64,000 nt of DNA, taken from an uncultured Adlercreutzia sp. Its GTDB lineage: Bacteria; Actinomycetota; Coriobacteriia; Coriobacteriales; Eggerthellaceae. The translations under genes and the position numbers were made by a program. Positions 13,801-28,800 of this stretch are shown here, piece by piece. The stretch lies in contig CAJUFS010000001.1 of assembly GCA_910585575.1 (NCBI GenBank), positions 52,311 through 116,310 of the forward strand, read 5' to 3'. The notes beneath the pieces are model-generated. The model was not told where the DNA came from. It ran no database searches and saw only the letters and a list, made by a program, of their open reading frames with translations. How positions within the stretch are numbered: the stretch's first letter is position 1; every line of letters begins with the position of its first letter.

Positions 13801-16800
13801 GCCGGCGAGAACGGCGCTGTGAACCATGACGCCGCCAGCTACCAGTACGAGCAGGTCTACAACGGCGTGCGCTATGACGTGCCGCGCCCGATGTTCGCCC
13901 AGCGCGGCGGCCAGGTGGGCCTCGTGAAGATTCCGCGCACGAGCCTGACCGGCCGCATCTGGGACGACACCGGCGTGAAGAACGCCGACGGCACCTACGA
14001 CTACGCCACGGGCTACAACGGCGTGCAGGACGAGGGCGAGGCCGGCATCCCCGGTCAGACCGTCTACCTGACCCAGTGGTACTGGAAGCCCAAGGCCATG
14101 ACCGCCAACGCCCAGTCCGGCGAGGGCGAGTGGGTGCGCAACGAGCTGTTCGGCGCCGACACCTACACCTCTAACAAGTACAGCAAGGCCGAGGGCGAGG
14201 CCGACGCCGCCATCATCTACGACGGCAACGCCAAGGCCGAGGGCGAGACCCACGGCGCGCCGCTGACCGCAGTGGAGGGCAAGAACGGCGTGCTGTCGGT
14301 GCAGACCAACGAGGACGGCCAGTGGCTGGTGGAGAACCTGCCCACGGTGTACGTAAGCGACGACGATCAGTACTACCTGGCCTCCTACCGCGTGGAGTTG
14401 GCCGACCTGTACCGCGAGGCCTCCAACGCCGCCGACGGCACGGTGAACCAGTGGGTGCTCACCCGCTACCACCACGACGGCGTGGACGCCGACGACGCCA
14501 ACCGCGCCACCGTCAACGGCTCGGCTTCCGTGGTGTCCGACTCCGACGTGGCCCTGACCAACCGCTTCGGCGTGGCCGGCGGCATGATCATCGCCAGCCG
14601 CAACAGCGCCGACACCACGGGTATCGCCTCCGACGGTGCCGGCGTGGACGGCGCCGCCACGGCCCGCACCACCCGCAGCCACGACGGCCAGATCATCCTG
14701 GCCCAGGTGGCAACCGACGAGAACAACAAGAACGCCAACGTGACCCTGCCCGCTAGCGACGGCATGGGCACCGAGGAGGAGACCTACGACTGGATCGCCG
14801 ATCCGGATACCACCGACGAAGGCGTGGCTGTGCCCGTGGAGGCCGGCGACGTGGGCCAGGTGGAGGCTCCGCGCCAGTCCATCTCCGGTTTCCTGTGGAA
14901 CGACACCGACAACGACGGCATCTACGACGGCCCGACCGACGAGGTTACCGACGAGAACGGCGTGACCACGGCCGCCTTCGCCGGCGAGCCTCTGGAGGCC
15001 GGCCGCACGGTGGCCCTCGAGCGCTGGACCATCACCGCCGAGCAGACCGCCGACGGCTCCTTCGCCGTGGCCGAGGATGCCCAGTGGACCCGCGACGCCG
15101 ACTGGGCCGACAACTGGGCGGCCTACGACGCCGACCCGACCGTGGGCCTGCAGAAGACCGTGAACGGCGCTAACGTGAATGCTCAGCGCACCACCGTTAC
15201 TGACGAAAACGGCGCCTATAGCTTCGGCGAGCTGCCGAGCCACCTGTTCGTGCCCGGCACCACCACCGAGGTGGAGAAGGAAGTGGAGCAGCAGGCCACC
15301 GACGAAGAGGGCAACCCGCTCTTCGACACCGAGGGCAACCCGGTGATGGAGACGGTCACCGTGACCGAAACCACCACCGAGGGTGCGAAGATCGTGCTCT
15401 ACGGCTACCGCGTGCGCGTCATCGACGTTCCCTTCTGGGAGCGCACCATCGGCGCAGCCAAGTACCGCCAGGGCGATGACTTCACCGTCGATTCCGACCT
15501 CATCTACGCGAACGGCTACCTGAACGCCGAGGGTGAGTACGACGTGCTGCTGAACGTGGTGACCGCCGAGTCGCCGCGCACCAACCACCTGGTGGCCCCG
15601 CAGTCGCTGAACGCCAACCAGAACACGCTCGACCGCTACGCCGCCGACCAGCTGGCCGCGAATGCCGAGGCGGAGGTGGCCGAGCCTGCGGCGGTGACGG
15701 GCCGCAACGGCGAGAACCTGGGCACCGTCACGGACGGCTCCGGCTACACCGTGGCCGAGAACGGCCGCTTCACCTACGACCTGGGCCTGGGCGCCGACCG
15801 TCGCTTCAGCGACGCCGGCCTGCGCACGCCCGTGGCCAGCAAGATCGCCGGCGTGGTGTTCAACGACACCGACTACGACGGCACCCTGAACCGCACCGCG
15901 GTTGAGGGCGAGGGCGACGACGCGACCACCACGGTCACCCGCGAGCCCGGTTACGCCGGCAAGAAGGTCATCCTGAAGCAGTGGTACTACAACAACGACA
16001 CCAAGGAATGGACGCTGAACGCTGACTTCGGCAACGACTACTACACCAAGGCCGAGAACGGCGCTTCCGTGACCACCACGGCGCCGGCCGATCAGCTGTT
16101 CACCCTGCCGAAGGCCACCTACGACGTGAACCGCAAGGGCGTGTGGACCCTCACCGAGGCCGACGGCTCCTACGAGTTCGCCAACCTGCCCACCCGCTAC
16201 ACCGTGGTGCGTCAGAACGAGGAGGGTGTGCTGGAGGCCGCCACCGAGTACCTGGCCGGCTACACCGTCGAGGTGCTGGGCAACGACGATACGGCCGAGC
16301 AGTCCATGAACGGCATGCCGGCCACCCGCATGCAGGTGAACGTGGAGGGCAAGGAGAGCTCTGAGCTCGATGCCGCCACCGACCCGCTGAACTCCAAGGT
16401 GCTCTCGGCTTCCGCCAACAAGCGCACCGACCTGTACGTCGCGGGCAACTACCCGCTGCGCTGGAACGAGTACACTACCCAGGCCCAGGCCCCGGCCGAG
16501 GGCGCTGAAGTGGCCTTCAGCAAGGCCACCCTGGACGGTCGTATCGTGCTGGCCGCCAAGGCCACCGACAACGCCGAGGGCGAGGGCGCTCCCGTCCAGC
16601 CCACCGGCTCCACCCAGGGCCAGTACCGCGTGACCACCACGGGCAAGGCTACCGATGCCGCCGATGCCAAGGACGAGCCGGTGGACTTCGACTTCTCCGT
16701 GGCCCGCGAGGAGACGAGCCTCCACGCTGGCTTCGGCCTGTTCGGCAACACCACGGTGACCGGCAAGGTGTGGCAGGACGACAACTTCAACGGCATCTAC

Positions 16801-19800
16801 GACACCGCCACCGAGCAGCCTCTGGCCGACAAGCGCCTGACGCTGACCCAGTGGTACTACGTGGCCGGCACCATGGCCGGCGAGGGCGATGCCGCTACCT
16901 TCGTGCCCGCCGAGGGCGAGCTGGTGGCCGACGGCGCCACCGTCAACCCCGTGAAGGAGACCATCAAGGGTGCCGACGGCAATCCCGTGACGGTGGTGCG
17001 CGGCGCGTGGGTGCAGGTGCCCGCCGCCGTGTTCCCGGCCCAGTCCGCTACGACGGACAAGAACGGCTCCTACGCCTTCAGCGAGCTGCCCAGCTTCGTG
17101 TACGTGGAGAACGAGAGCGGCAAGAACACGGTGCACGAGCCCGGCGAGCAGGCGAGCAGCCCGCTCGAGAACGCCAAGGTGGTAACCACCGACAAGCTCT
17201 ACGTGGCCTCCTACCGCCTGGTGCTGGCCGAGGTGGCTCCTTCGTTCTCGCTGACCAAGGCCCATGTGGGCATCAACCGCACCACCTCTACCTTCACCAC
17301 CGACGCCAACGGCAACGTGGTGGAGACGAAGACGCCCGTGGACACCTCCGATCCGTCGAAGACCGACGGTGTGGAGGACGTGGACTCCGACGCCTTCCGC
17401 GTGCCCGACGGCACCGCCGAGGGCTTCATCGAGCTGCGCCAGGAGTTCTTCGATGGCGACATTGCCGGCTGGCGCACCGACGGCTACGTGCTGACCGCCG
17501 ACCATGCCGACGAGGGCGACGGCCACCAGTACGAGACCGACTATAACTCCGTGGCCTACGACGTGCCCGATCCGATGGGCACCCAGCGCGGCGGCGAGGC
17601 CGGCCTGTTCGCCGTGCCCCGCGCCTCCATCGAGGGCAAGTTGTGGAACGACGGTATCCATGGATACGGCGCCGAGGAAACTTACAACGGCGTGCAGGAC
17701 GAGGGTGAGCCGGGCCTGGAGGGCGAGACCCTGTACATTACGCAGTGGTACTACGATCCGGCCAACACCAACCCCGCCGACGGCGACAGCCACTGGTTCC
17801 AGAACAAGAACTTCGGTTCCGACCGCTACACCTCGAACCGCGCCATCAAGGGCGACGGCGACCTGGAGCCCATCATCTACGACGGCAGCACCATTTCCGA
17901 GGACAACCCCACGGGCAATGTGCTGGAGTACGTTGTGGATGAGAACGGCAACGTGAAGTCGGGTATGGAGGGCGTCCTTCAGGTGAAGACCGACGAGGAC
18001 GGCGTGTACCGCTTCGCCAACCTGCCCACGGCCTACGTGACCGATGACGATAAGCACTACCTGGCCGCCTACCGCATCGAGCTGGAGGACGTGTACCATA
18101 GCAAGAACCTGGACGGCTCCGACAACGAGTGGCTGCTCACCCGCTTCCACACCGAGAACGCCGATCGTACGGCCGACTCCGACGCGGCCGATGTGACCGA
18201 GCGTGGCGTGGCCGGCGGCATCATCATCGAGGGCAGCTATAACGAGGGCGAGAAGAAGGCCCTGAGCCGCGCCAACGACGGCCAGGTCATCCTGGCGGCC
18301 GAGCGTGCCACCAACGACGCCAATGCCGGCAACGCTGGTGGCTGCGTGGCCATCCCGAACGGCAACGCCATGGACACCGAGGCCAGCGTGCTGTACGACT
18401 GGACCCGTGTGGTCACCGAGACCTACAACGAGACCGTCACCGACGAGGAGGGCTTGGAGACCGTCATTCCCCATACCCGCCACGTGGCCCGCGGCGGCGA
18501 TGTGGGCCAGGTGCAGGCTCCCGTCCAATCCATCAGTGGCAAGCTGTGGTTCGACAACGACAACGACGGCCTGCAGGGCTCCGAGGGCGACGAGCCGGCC
18601 GAGAACCTGGCCGTTACGCTCGAGCGCTACTACTATGTGATCAACTCCGAGCAGAAAGAGTGGCTGCGCGACGACAAGTGGGATCCGGCTGACGGGGAGA
18701 AGACCGCCTGGGCCGACGCCAAGCAGTGGGCCGCCTACGACGCCGACCCGGCGGCCGGCCTCGGCACGGCCGACGAGCATGCCGATAAGGTGGCCCGCAC
18801 CGTGCGCACCTCCACGGCGGCCGCCGGCATTACCGGCAACGGCGAAACCGACCCGGTGGCTCCCGTCGAGGGCGGCGTATTCACCTTCGAGAACCTGAAG
18901 ACCCAGGAATGGGTGGGCACGGGCGCGAACCGCAAGCTGGTCGTCTACGCCTACAAGGCCCGCGTCACCGACGAGCAGTGGTGGCTCGGCGCCTACGACA
19001 CCGCCAAGCTGCAGGTGAACGGCTTCGACTCCGCCAGCTACACGGCCGACTCCGACCTGATCCACAACACCGGCTACCTGATGGCCGAAGACGAGTTCGA
19101 CGTGCTGCTGCAGCTGGCCGACAAGTATTCGCCCATCTCCAACAGGCAGGACGCACCCAACTCGAAGAACCCGAACAACCGCGAGGACGAAGCGGCCAAG
19201 GACGTCTCCGACGTGACGAGCGACGAGCGCTGCTACGATCTGGCCTGGGGTATCAACCGTGCCAGCAACGACGGCGGCCTGCGCCTGCCGCTGTTCCAGC
19301 ACATCGCCGGTCTGCTGTGGCGCGACTCTGACGGCAACTTCACCGAGACGGACACCACGAAGACCGACTACAACGGCATCCAGGACGAGGGTGAACCGGG
19401 CCTGGCGAACAAGCGCGTCATCGTGAAGCAGTGGTTCTACGACGCCGAGGCCAAGACCTGGACGCAGAACAAGGACTTCGGCAACGACGACTACACCCAT
19501 GCTGAGTTTGGCGCCACACGCAATCCGGCTTCCGCCACCGTCACCACCATCCCCGGCGCCACCTACGATGCCGTCGAGGGCGGCGTGTGGGTGACCACCG
19601 ACGATGACGGCCATTACCTGGTCGACAAGCTGCCCACCCGCTACGTGGCCGAGCGTGCTATTGTGGACGGCGTGAAGCAGCTGTCCGAGGCGCGCCTGGC
19701 CGGCTACACCGTGGAGGTGCTCGGCAACGTGCACAACGCCACGCTGACTGACACCGAGGCTCGTGCTCAGGCCGTGGCCGGCCTGCCGGCCACCCTGGTG

Positions 19801-22800
19801 CAGCAGGGCGACGACGACCTGGTGAACTCCCAGGCCGCCAGCACGAAGGTGTCCGCCACTGTGGATGCGGCCGGCAACGCCAACGGCAACTACCGCCTGG
19901 CCTGGAACGAGGAGACGGCCCAGTACGACTACGCCGACGGCACCGCCACCAAGTACACCATGGACGGCAAGATCATCCTGGCCGGCAAGGCCGTGGCCGA
20001 TACGTCCGAGGACGGCCTGGTGAAGGGCAGCCAGCCCCAGTACACCGTGACCACCAACGGTCTGGCCGCCGACGGCGCCGAGGCCAGCGAGATTACGTTC
20101 GACTGGTCGCTCGGCCGCAACGAGGACAACCTCGACGGCGGCTTCGGCGCCTTCATGACGGCCAAGATCACCGGCACGGTGTTCCAGGACAAGAACGTGG
20201 ACGGCTTCTTCAGCGAGAAGGACATCTACGGCAACGCCACGAAGGACAAGCCCGTGGCAGGGGAGACCCTCCAGGTGGCCCAGTGGTTCTTCGTGCCCAA
20301 CGGCGACAAGATGGCCGACGGCACCACCTTCACGGCTGACGCTTTGATGGCTGCCGACTATGAGTACGACGCCAAGAGCAGCGACGACGGTATCTGGTTC
20401 AAGTCCAAGAACTTCACCTACCGTACGAACGTGGCCGACCTGCCCACGATCGACGTGACCGAGAAGGACGAGGACGGCAACGAGACCACTACCCAGAAGC
20501 CCGTGGACATCGATACGCGCATCGCCGTGGACGACGCCGGCTACTTCGAGGGCGCCGTATCCAACGCCGAGGGCACCTACCTGTTCGACGAGCTGGTCAG
20601 CTATGTGCACGTGGACACGCTGGACGGCACCGTGGCCGACATCCAGCCCTACTTCCCGAACCGCAAGCACGTGAACCTGCCCGTGGGCGCCGTGGCCCTG
20701 CCCGGCACCACGCCCGACACCCCCGAGGCCAGCGACGGCTCCGAGGGCGAGGGCGACGGCGAGAACGCTGGCGAAACCGTCGAGGGCGGCGAGACCGTCG
20801 AGGGCGAGGACGCCGGCGAGAATACGGACGGCGAGGGCACCGAGGGCGACGGCGAGGATGCCGGCGAGACCCCCGAGCAGCCCGAGGTGCCGGCCGAGCC
20901 CATCATGGGCGAGGGCGTCACCATGGACGTGGTGGACACTGCGGCCGACCCGCTGGCCGTGACCGCCGCCAAGGCCGGCTCCGACCGCATCTACATGACC
21001 GCCTACCGCGTGAGCCTCGACGAGGTGGAGCCTGACTACGCCATCTCCTTCCCGCACCAGGGCCTGGTGGAGGATGAGTCCGGCAAGCTGGGCAATGCCA
21101 CCAACCTCGATCACGACCTGGATATCACCAACGACTCCGATGCCATGCGCACTGAGGGCAACACGGTGGAGCTGTTCGAGGAAGTGGCCGACGAGACCGA
21201 CGACACAGCCACGCCGGTGCGCGTGACCGTGGTGGACGGCGATAGCACCAAGGAAGTAACCGTCCGTACCGACGGCTACGTCATCGTGTCCGCCGAGATC
21301 ACCGACAAGGCCGAGACCGTCGAGGGCGGCCAGTACCAGATGAGCAACGGCGCTGCCGCTGCCTCCGGCGCGGCCGTCATCGGCGCCGAAGTGTTCTACA
21401 ACGGCAAGCGCTACGACGTGCCCCGCACCGTCGACACCCCGCTGCGCGGTGGCGACGCGGGCCTGGTGGAGCTGCTGAAGGCGAACATCTCCGGCCGCGT
21501 GTGGAACGACGTGAACTACGACGGCCTGCAGGCCACCAAGACCGCCATGGTGGACGGCGAGTTGACGACTGTGGTGGACAACGATGCCGAGCCTGGCATC
21601 GAGAACGAGGAAATCCGCCTGTCCCAGTGGATGTACGTGCCCAAGACCAAGTGGGCCGACTTCGTGGAGAACCACGACGATCTGGTGCGCGCCTCCTTCG
21701 GTCTGACCGAGGGCATCGGCGAGGACGCCAACGGTAACGGCAAGCTGGACAAGGACGAGATTGCCGCCTCCATCGAGAAGGGCGTGTGGATCCGCAACAC
21801 GCTGTTCGGCGAGGAGCGCTACACCGCCTACACCACCACGACCACCGACGAGAACGGTAAGGTCACCACTACTCACAAGCCCTACATGACCGACTCCTGG
21901 TACAGCGAAAACGGCATCGTGTCCGTGAACACTTCGGCCGGCGAGGACGTCAGCCTCACCAAGGCTGCCAAGGGCGTATACCTGTTCGACAAGCTGCCCA
22001 CGGTGTGCGTGGTGCAGAACAAGACCTACGACGAGTTCTACCTGGCGGCCTACCGCGTGGAGATCCCGGCCATGAACGTGACCGACCCGCTCGATACCGT
22101 CACCGGCTCCGAGAAGGACACCTGGCTGCTCACCCGTCATCGCGCCACCACGGGCGATGCCATGAAGTCGATCAACTTCGACTCCGACGTGAAGGATCTG
22201 ACTAAGACCGGTATTGCCGGCGGCTACATCGTGTCCCAGCAGAACGACTACCGCGACACGAACGACGAGACCAAGCCGGCCGAGCGCCAGAACAACGGTC
22301 AGATCATCCTGTCTACCCTGGTCGACGAGAAGCACCCGGGCAACCAGAACACCACCGAGGACGTGGAGAACAACAACAACATGTGGGAGGGTGACGACGT
22401 CACCAAGTATGACTGGATGCTGGAGCTTCCCGACGGCACCGCCCTGCACCATGGCGGCGACATCGGCGAGGTGCTGCCGTGCTACGAGACCATCACCGGC
22501 ACCGTGTGGATGGACAAGAACAACGACGGCCTGCAGGGCAAGTACAAGGCCGACGACGGCTCCGAGCAGACCGAGCCCGGCATGAACGGCATCAAGGTGT
22601 CCCTGGAGCGCTACTACTACGTGGCCGACGACGCTGACGCCGAGTGGACCTGGGATACCCAGTGGGCCGACGAGTACCCGACCGACTACACCGACAAGAC
22701 CCAGGCCAAGACCTCGCCCATGAAGCCGGCTGTGGCCAAGGGCTGGACGAAGGCCGCCGACGGCTCCTACACCTACACCGAGATGGCCTACGCCAACACG

Positions 22801-25800
22801 GAGACCAAGACGGTGGACGGCGCCGACGGCACCTACGAGTTCAAGAACTTGAAGAGCTCCGATCTGCGCTGGGTGAAGGACGGCAAGATCGTGGACGACG
22901 GCACCGACGGCGCCAAGCCGGCCGTGGTCATCTACGGCTACAAGGTGCGTGTGACCGATCCCGAGTTCCGCGGCCGTCACCTGCTGGCCGCTAACGTCCA
23001 CGAGTCCAGCAACCCGGCCACGCCCGAGGACTACACCATCGACTCCGACCTGAACTACAACAACGGCTACCTCATGGAGGAGAACGAGTACGCCGTGCTG
23101 CTGAACGTGGAGGACACCCAGGACTACGTTGACGGCAACGCCGTGGACGCCCAGGGCAACCCCACTAACACCGGCACTACCGCCGTGTCTGTGAAGTCGC
23201 AGTCCTCCAACCTGGTGACGGCTGGCAACTCGCTGAACCCGAACCAGAACGAGGCCGACCGCTACGGCCGCATGCCCGAGGCTTCCGTGGTGAAGACTAC
23301 CGACGAGGCCACGGCTCCGGCCACCCTGCGCTACGACCGCGCCAAGGGCGCCAGCCGCAAGAATAACGACGCCGGCATCATGGAGATTCCGAAGCACTAC
23401 ATCGCCGGCTACGTGTGGCGCGACGCCAACTACGACGGCATCTACGACGAGGCCGCCGACAGCTTCGCCGTGGACGGCGCTACCTACACCGAGGAAGGCC
23501 TGGTGGGCAAGAAGGTCATCCTGAAGCAGTGGTACTTCAAGCCCGCCACCGACGCCCAGGGCGACGCCACCGGCAAGGGCGGCGAGTGGGTGCAGGTGAC
23601 CAACTTCACCAACATCGATCCCACCGTGGGCGGCGGCGCCGAGACCGTGGCCGACGTGCTGGCCGTGGTGGCCTCTGTGGCCGCCCAGGCCGCCGATGCG
23701 GTGGACGCCGACGGCGCCGTTGTGTGCAGTACGCTCACTAAGGCGGCCGAGGGCGAGGGCGAGAAGGCCACCCGCGACGGCTACTACTACTTCGGTAACC
23801 TGCCGGTGTACGTGGCCGTGGAGGGTACCGAGTACCTGGCCGGCTACACCGTGGAAGTGGTGGGCGGCACGGCCGAGGAGGCCCTGAACGTGCCTGTCAC
23901 GAAGATCGAGGAGCCCCAGGAGAATCTGACCAAGGCCGATCATCAGTCCACGGCCCAGGTCATCGGCACCCAGCTTTTGGCCAACGCCAACGTCACCTAC
24001 ACTGACGACGCGGCCACCCACGCCGACGTGGACACCTACGCGAACACCAACTACCCGCTGGGCTGGGCACATCAGACCGGCCAGGCGCCGAAGATGTTCG
24101 ACAACGACGTGACCCTGAGCAACCTGCAGAACACCTCGAACTCCACCCTGGACGGCATGATCGTGCTGGCCGGCAACACCACCGACTACACCCAGGAAGA
24201 CAACTACAAGGTGGACCAGGTGCGCGAGGACGCCGACGGGAACAAGGTGACCGTGTCCTTCGATATGGCCACGGGCCGCGACGAGGACAAGCTCTCCGGC
24301 GGCTTCGGCTACTTCGGCACCACCGAGGTGTCCGGTGCCGTGTGGTTCGACGCCGACTTCGACGGCGTGAACGAGCTGGGTGCCACGAGCACCGACGGCG
24401 ACTACGCTATCCCGGATCAGACCGTCGAGCTGACCCAGTGGTACTACCTGGCCGGCTCTGTGGTCGACGGCAAGTTCGTGGCCAACGAGGTGAAGAACAA
24501 CAAGAACCAGGTGCTGCGTGCGGCCCGTACCTACGAGCTGGACATCACCGATACCCACGTCATCGAGCTTGTGCGCGACGCTGACGACAAGGTGGTCGGC
24601 GCCTGGATCAAGAACCCGGCCTTCGGCGAGGAAATCACCGAGACCGTGGAGAACGAGGACGGTACCAGCACCACCACGGTGACCGGCCACACCGGCAAGT
24701 TCGCCATGAAGACCGATGCCAACGGCGCCTTCGCCTTCAACGACGCCAACACGAAGGGTCTGCTGTCCTACGTGCAGTTCGACGCTGAGGGCAACCCGCT
24801 GGCGGCCGGCGACCCGGCGGCCACCGACGACGTGCTGGCCCTGGCGGCCTACCGTGTGACCGAGCCCACGCTGCCCGCGGGCCACGTGCTCACCGTGTAC
24901 CACAACAACGAGCAGGATTCCTCGACGGCTTGGGCCACCAACACCGACTCCGACGCCAAGCGCGACGTGCTGCGCAGCGCCATGGTGGACGGCTACGATA
25001 CGCCCATCGTCACGAGCTATCCGCAGTTCGAGGCCGAGGGCGAGCAGCCCGACAACGACTTCGCCGGCACCACCGGCTACATCCTGACGGCCAACAGCGA
25101 GACCCCGGCCGCCAACACGCCCTATAAGCTTTCCATGGGCGGGGTGGACTACGACGTGGCCAACCGCGTGGCGAAGCGCCAGAACGTGAACACCGGCCTG
25201 TTCAAGATTCCCACCTCCCAGATCACCGGTCTGGTGTGGGACGACACCGAGCATGAGGACAACACCGCCTCTGACGGCGTACGCGCCGACGACGAGCCGG
25301 GCCTGATCGACCAGACGGTGCTCGCTACCCAGTGGTACTACGTGCCCAAGGGCGCTGCGGCCTTCGAGCAGATCGAGACCGGCGAGGCGGCCGGCATCGT
25401 CGAGTGGGTGGCCGCCGACGGCTCCAAGTCCACCGACGAGGCCGATCGCGCCAGCGCCGTGGGCGCCTGGGTGCAGAACGTCGGCTTCGGCAGCGACTGG
25501 GTGTCCACGCAGGCAGCCATCGTGAAGAACCCGGTGCTCGGCGAGGACGGCGAGGACACCGGCGAGGTAACCGAGACCGTCGTGCGCGTGCCCGTGGTGA
25601 CCAACGGCGTGTCCCAGAAGGATGCGGCCGGCAAGGCTGCCGCCGTGGCCGTGAAGACCCTCGCCGGCGGCGTGCGCACCGCCAAGGACGAGGACGGCAA
25701 CGACGTGACGCTGCCCCAGGGCTCCTACGTGTTCGACAACCTGCCCACGGCCGTGGTGAAGTACAACACGGCCACCGGCACCGACGAGTACTTCCTGGCC

Positions 25801-28800
25801 GCCTACCGTGTGGAGCTGCAGTCCACCAACAACTACCCGGCCGATCCGTGGCACCTGACCTCGCAGAACCAGGGCGCTGGGCTGACCGTTGACTCCAACG
25901 CCGTGGCTGCCGAGATCGGTGTGGCGGGCAACGCCGAGGAAGCGGGCGTGGCCGGCACCGAGCATGAGGACTACTACCATAGCTATCCGGTCATCGAGCG
26001 CTACGCCGACGGTGCCCTGCGCGCCAACAGCGGCCAGGTGATCCTGGCCACGGCGGCCACCGCCGATACCAAGGGCCTGAAGGTGAGCTTCTCCGAGATT
26101 CCGGCAGCCCACGCCATGGACACCGCCGACGCGGTGACCTACCAGTGGACGGCCCCGCTGTACACCAAGGCCGCCGGTGACGTGGGCGAGATCGAGCCCG
26201 CCTACCGCACCATCGCCGGCTATGTGTGGAAGGACAACGACTACCACGACGGCTTCTACACCTACCGCCTGTCTGCCCAGGCCACCGATCCGGGCTACCC
26301 CGATCCCGAGGAGACCGGCAACTACGCGGACCGCAGCAAGCTGAAGCTGGAGAAGCCCGAGGAGGGCCGTATCGGCACCAACCTCTTCCTGCGCCAGTGG
26401 TACTTCGACACCGAGGCCAATAACGGTGCGGGCGAGTGGAAGCCCATTAAGGAATACAACCCCGACGTCACGTCCGAGGACGGCTCGTTCTGGTACGCCA
26501 AGACCAAGACCCAGGCGGCCAACACCGCCAAGGACACCGTGGACGGCTACTACGAGTTCACGAACCTGCCCGTGCGCGTCATCGTGGACGGCAAGGAGTA
26601 CCTGGCCGGCTACACCGTGGCCGTGCTCGGCAACCTGTCCTACAAGCCCTCCGACCATGAGGCCCAGGCCACGCCCGATCCGACGTGGGAGAACCGCACC
26701 GACTACGACACCTGGAACTCCAAGGCCTACTCCATCGTGAAGTCGGCCGACGCCGATGCCGAGCGCTACGGCGTGGGCACCTTCCCGCTGAAGCGCAAGG
26801 CGGCCTACAGCTCCAACGGCGACATCCATACCCTGGACTCCATGCTGGTGCTGGCCGGTTCCACCGAGACGGACGCCCAGGGCGATGACGTGGCCACCAC
26901 CCAGTACCCGGTGCGCGCCGAGGGCATGAACGGCACCGAGAGCGTGACCGTCTCCTTCGACCTGACCTTCGGCAAGAACGAGACCCGCATCAACGGCGGT
27001 TTCGTGATGCCGCCCGCGGCTCCCATCGAGGGCTACATCTGGAACGACAAGGACTACGACGGCATCCGCGAGGAGGGCGAGGCCGGCATCGCCGACGTGC
27101 AGCTGCGCATTACCCAGTACTATCTGCTCAACGGCAAGTGGGTGCGCACGCCCAACGATCCCACCTACGTGCGTACGGCCAAGGCCGACAACGAGGAGGG
27201 CCTGGAGGTTGGCCAGTACAAGACCCAGGAGATGCCCGCCAGCTACCGTCCCGACGAGCTGTCCACCAACGAGTACCTGTGCGGTTACCGCGTGGAAGTG
27301 GTGGAGCTGCCGGCCGGCGCTACCCTGAGCCGTCCGCATGCTAGCGAGAACCACACCGAGTCCAGCTACAACGACGATTCGGACATCTACCGTACCGACA
27401 GCGCCTTCCCGCTGGTCAACCGCTACCTTGAGGTGAAGGACGGCGAGGAAGACGCCAAGGTGCGCGCCGACGGCATGGCCATCATTGCCCGCAAGCTCAT
27501 CGAGGGCAAGGATGTGGCCGACGCCAGCAAGATCAAGTACGACGACGTCACCTACGACATCACCACGGCGGTGCAGACGCAGCAGGGCGGTGACGCCGGC
27601 CTGGTGTACATTCCCAGCACCACCATCAAGGGCATCATGTGGGACGACTCCTACGTGGCGCCCGAGGACGGCGACGACGTGAAGGAGCTGGCCGCCCGCA
27701 ACCGCGCCTACAACGGCGTGCGCGACGAGGGTGAGCCCGGTCTGGCCGGCCGCACCTTGAAGCTGACGCAATGGGCCTACGACAACGGCGCCTGGACCCA
27801 GGTGGGCGCCTTCGGCGGCGGCACCGGCGTGGCCACCGCGGTGACCGATGCCAATGGCAACTACGCGTTCAAGAACGTGCCTTCGGCCATTCGCCAGTCG
27901 GTGGGCGACCTGAATGCCAGCCGCATTACGGTGTACGAGGCGGACGGAACGACCCCGGTGGCGTCCGAGGAGCTGCGCAACGACCGCTACCTGTTGGCTT
28001 CCTACCAGGCCGAGCTGAACGGCCTGGAGAGCGGTGCCGACGACGGCGAGTGGATGCTCACCCGCTACCACGAGGGCACCGACACCACCCGCGACGCCGA
28101 CGTGGCCGGCACCAAGCGTGCCGGTGTGGCCGGCGGCATGCCCGTCAGCGACATCACCACCATTGTGGATACCAACGGCACCGAGCAGACCGGCACCCGC
28201 TTCGGCGTGGGCGGCTCCACCAAGGGCGCCCGCATCGTGGTGGCTTCCGAGGGCGTGCTCGGCACCACGAACCTGGCTGCTTCGAGCGACTACATCAACG
28301 TGCCCATGGCCCAGCTGCTGTCCGGCGACGGCATCAACGGCACGGCGGCCTACGACTGGCTGACCGTGGATAAGGAAGCCACCCTGGGCGGCGACATGGG
28401 CGCAGTGAAGCCCACCCCGCAGCGCATCTCCGGCATCATCTGGAACGACGCCAACAACAATGGCATCCAGGAGACCGGCGAGAAGGGCGTGGACGGCTAC
28501 AAGGTGACCCTCGAGCGCTACTACTTCCCGGTTGACGGCTCCGCCGCCGGCTGGGTGGCCGATGCCGACTTCGCCTATAGCGAGGAGGACGGCGTCGTGT
28601 CCAACAGCGTGACCACCAAGACCCAGAGCCTGGCCGGCCCCGAGTACGCCGCATCCAAGTACCGTCCGCTCGACGGTGCCAGCGAGCTGCTCTGCGGCCA
28701 GCAGATTCTGGGCGCCTCGGTGGCTCAGTCCGGCTTCTACGAGTTCAAGAACTTGAAGGTCACGGGCATCGAGAACGGCGTGCGCGTCGTGTACGCCTAC

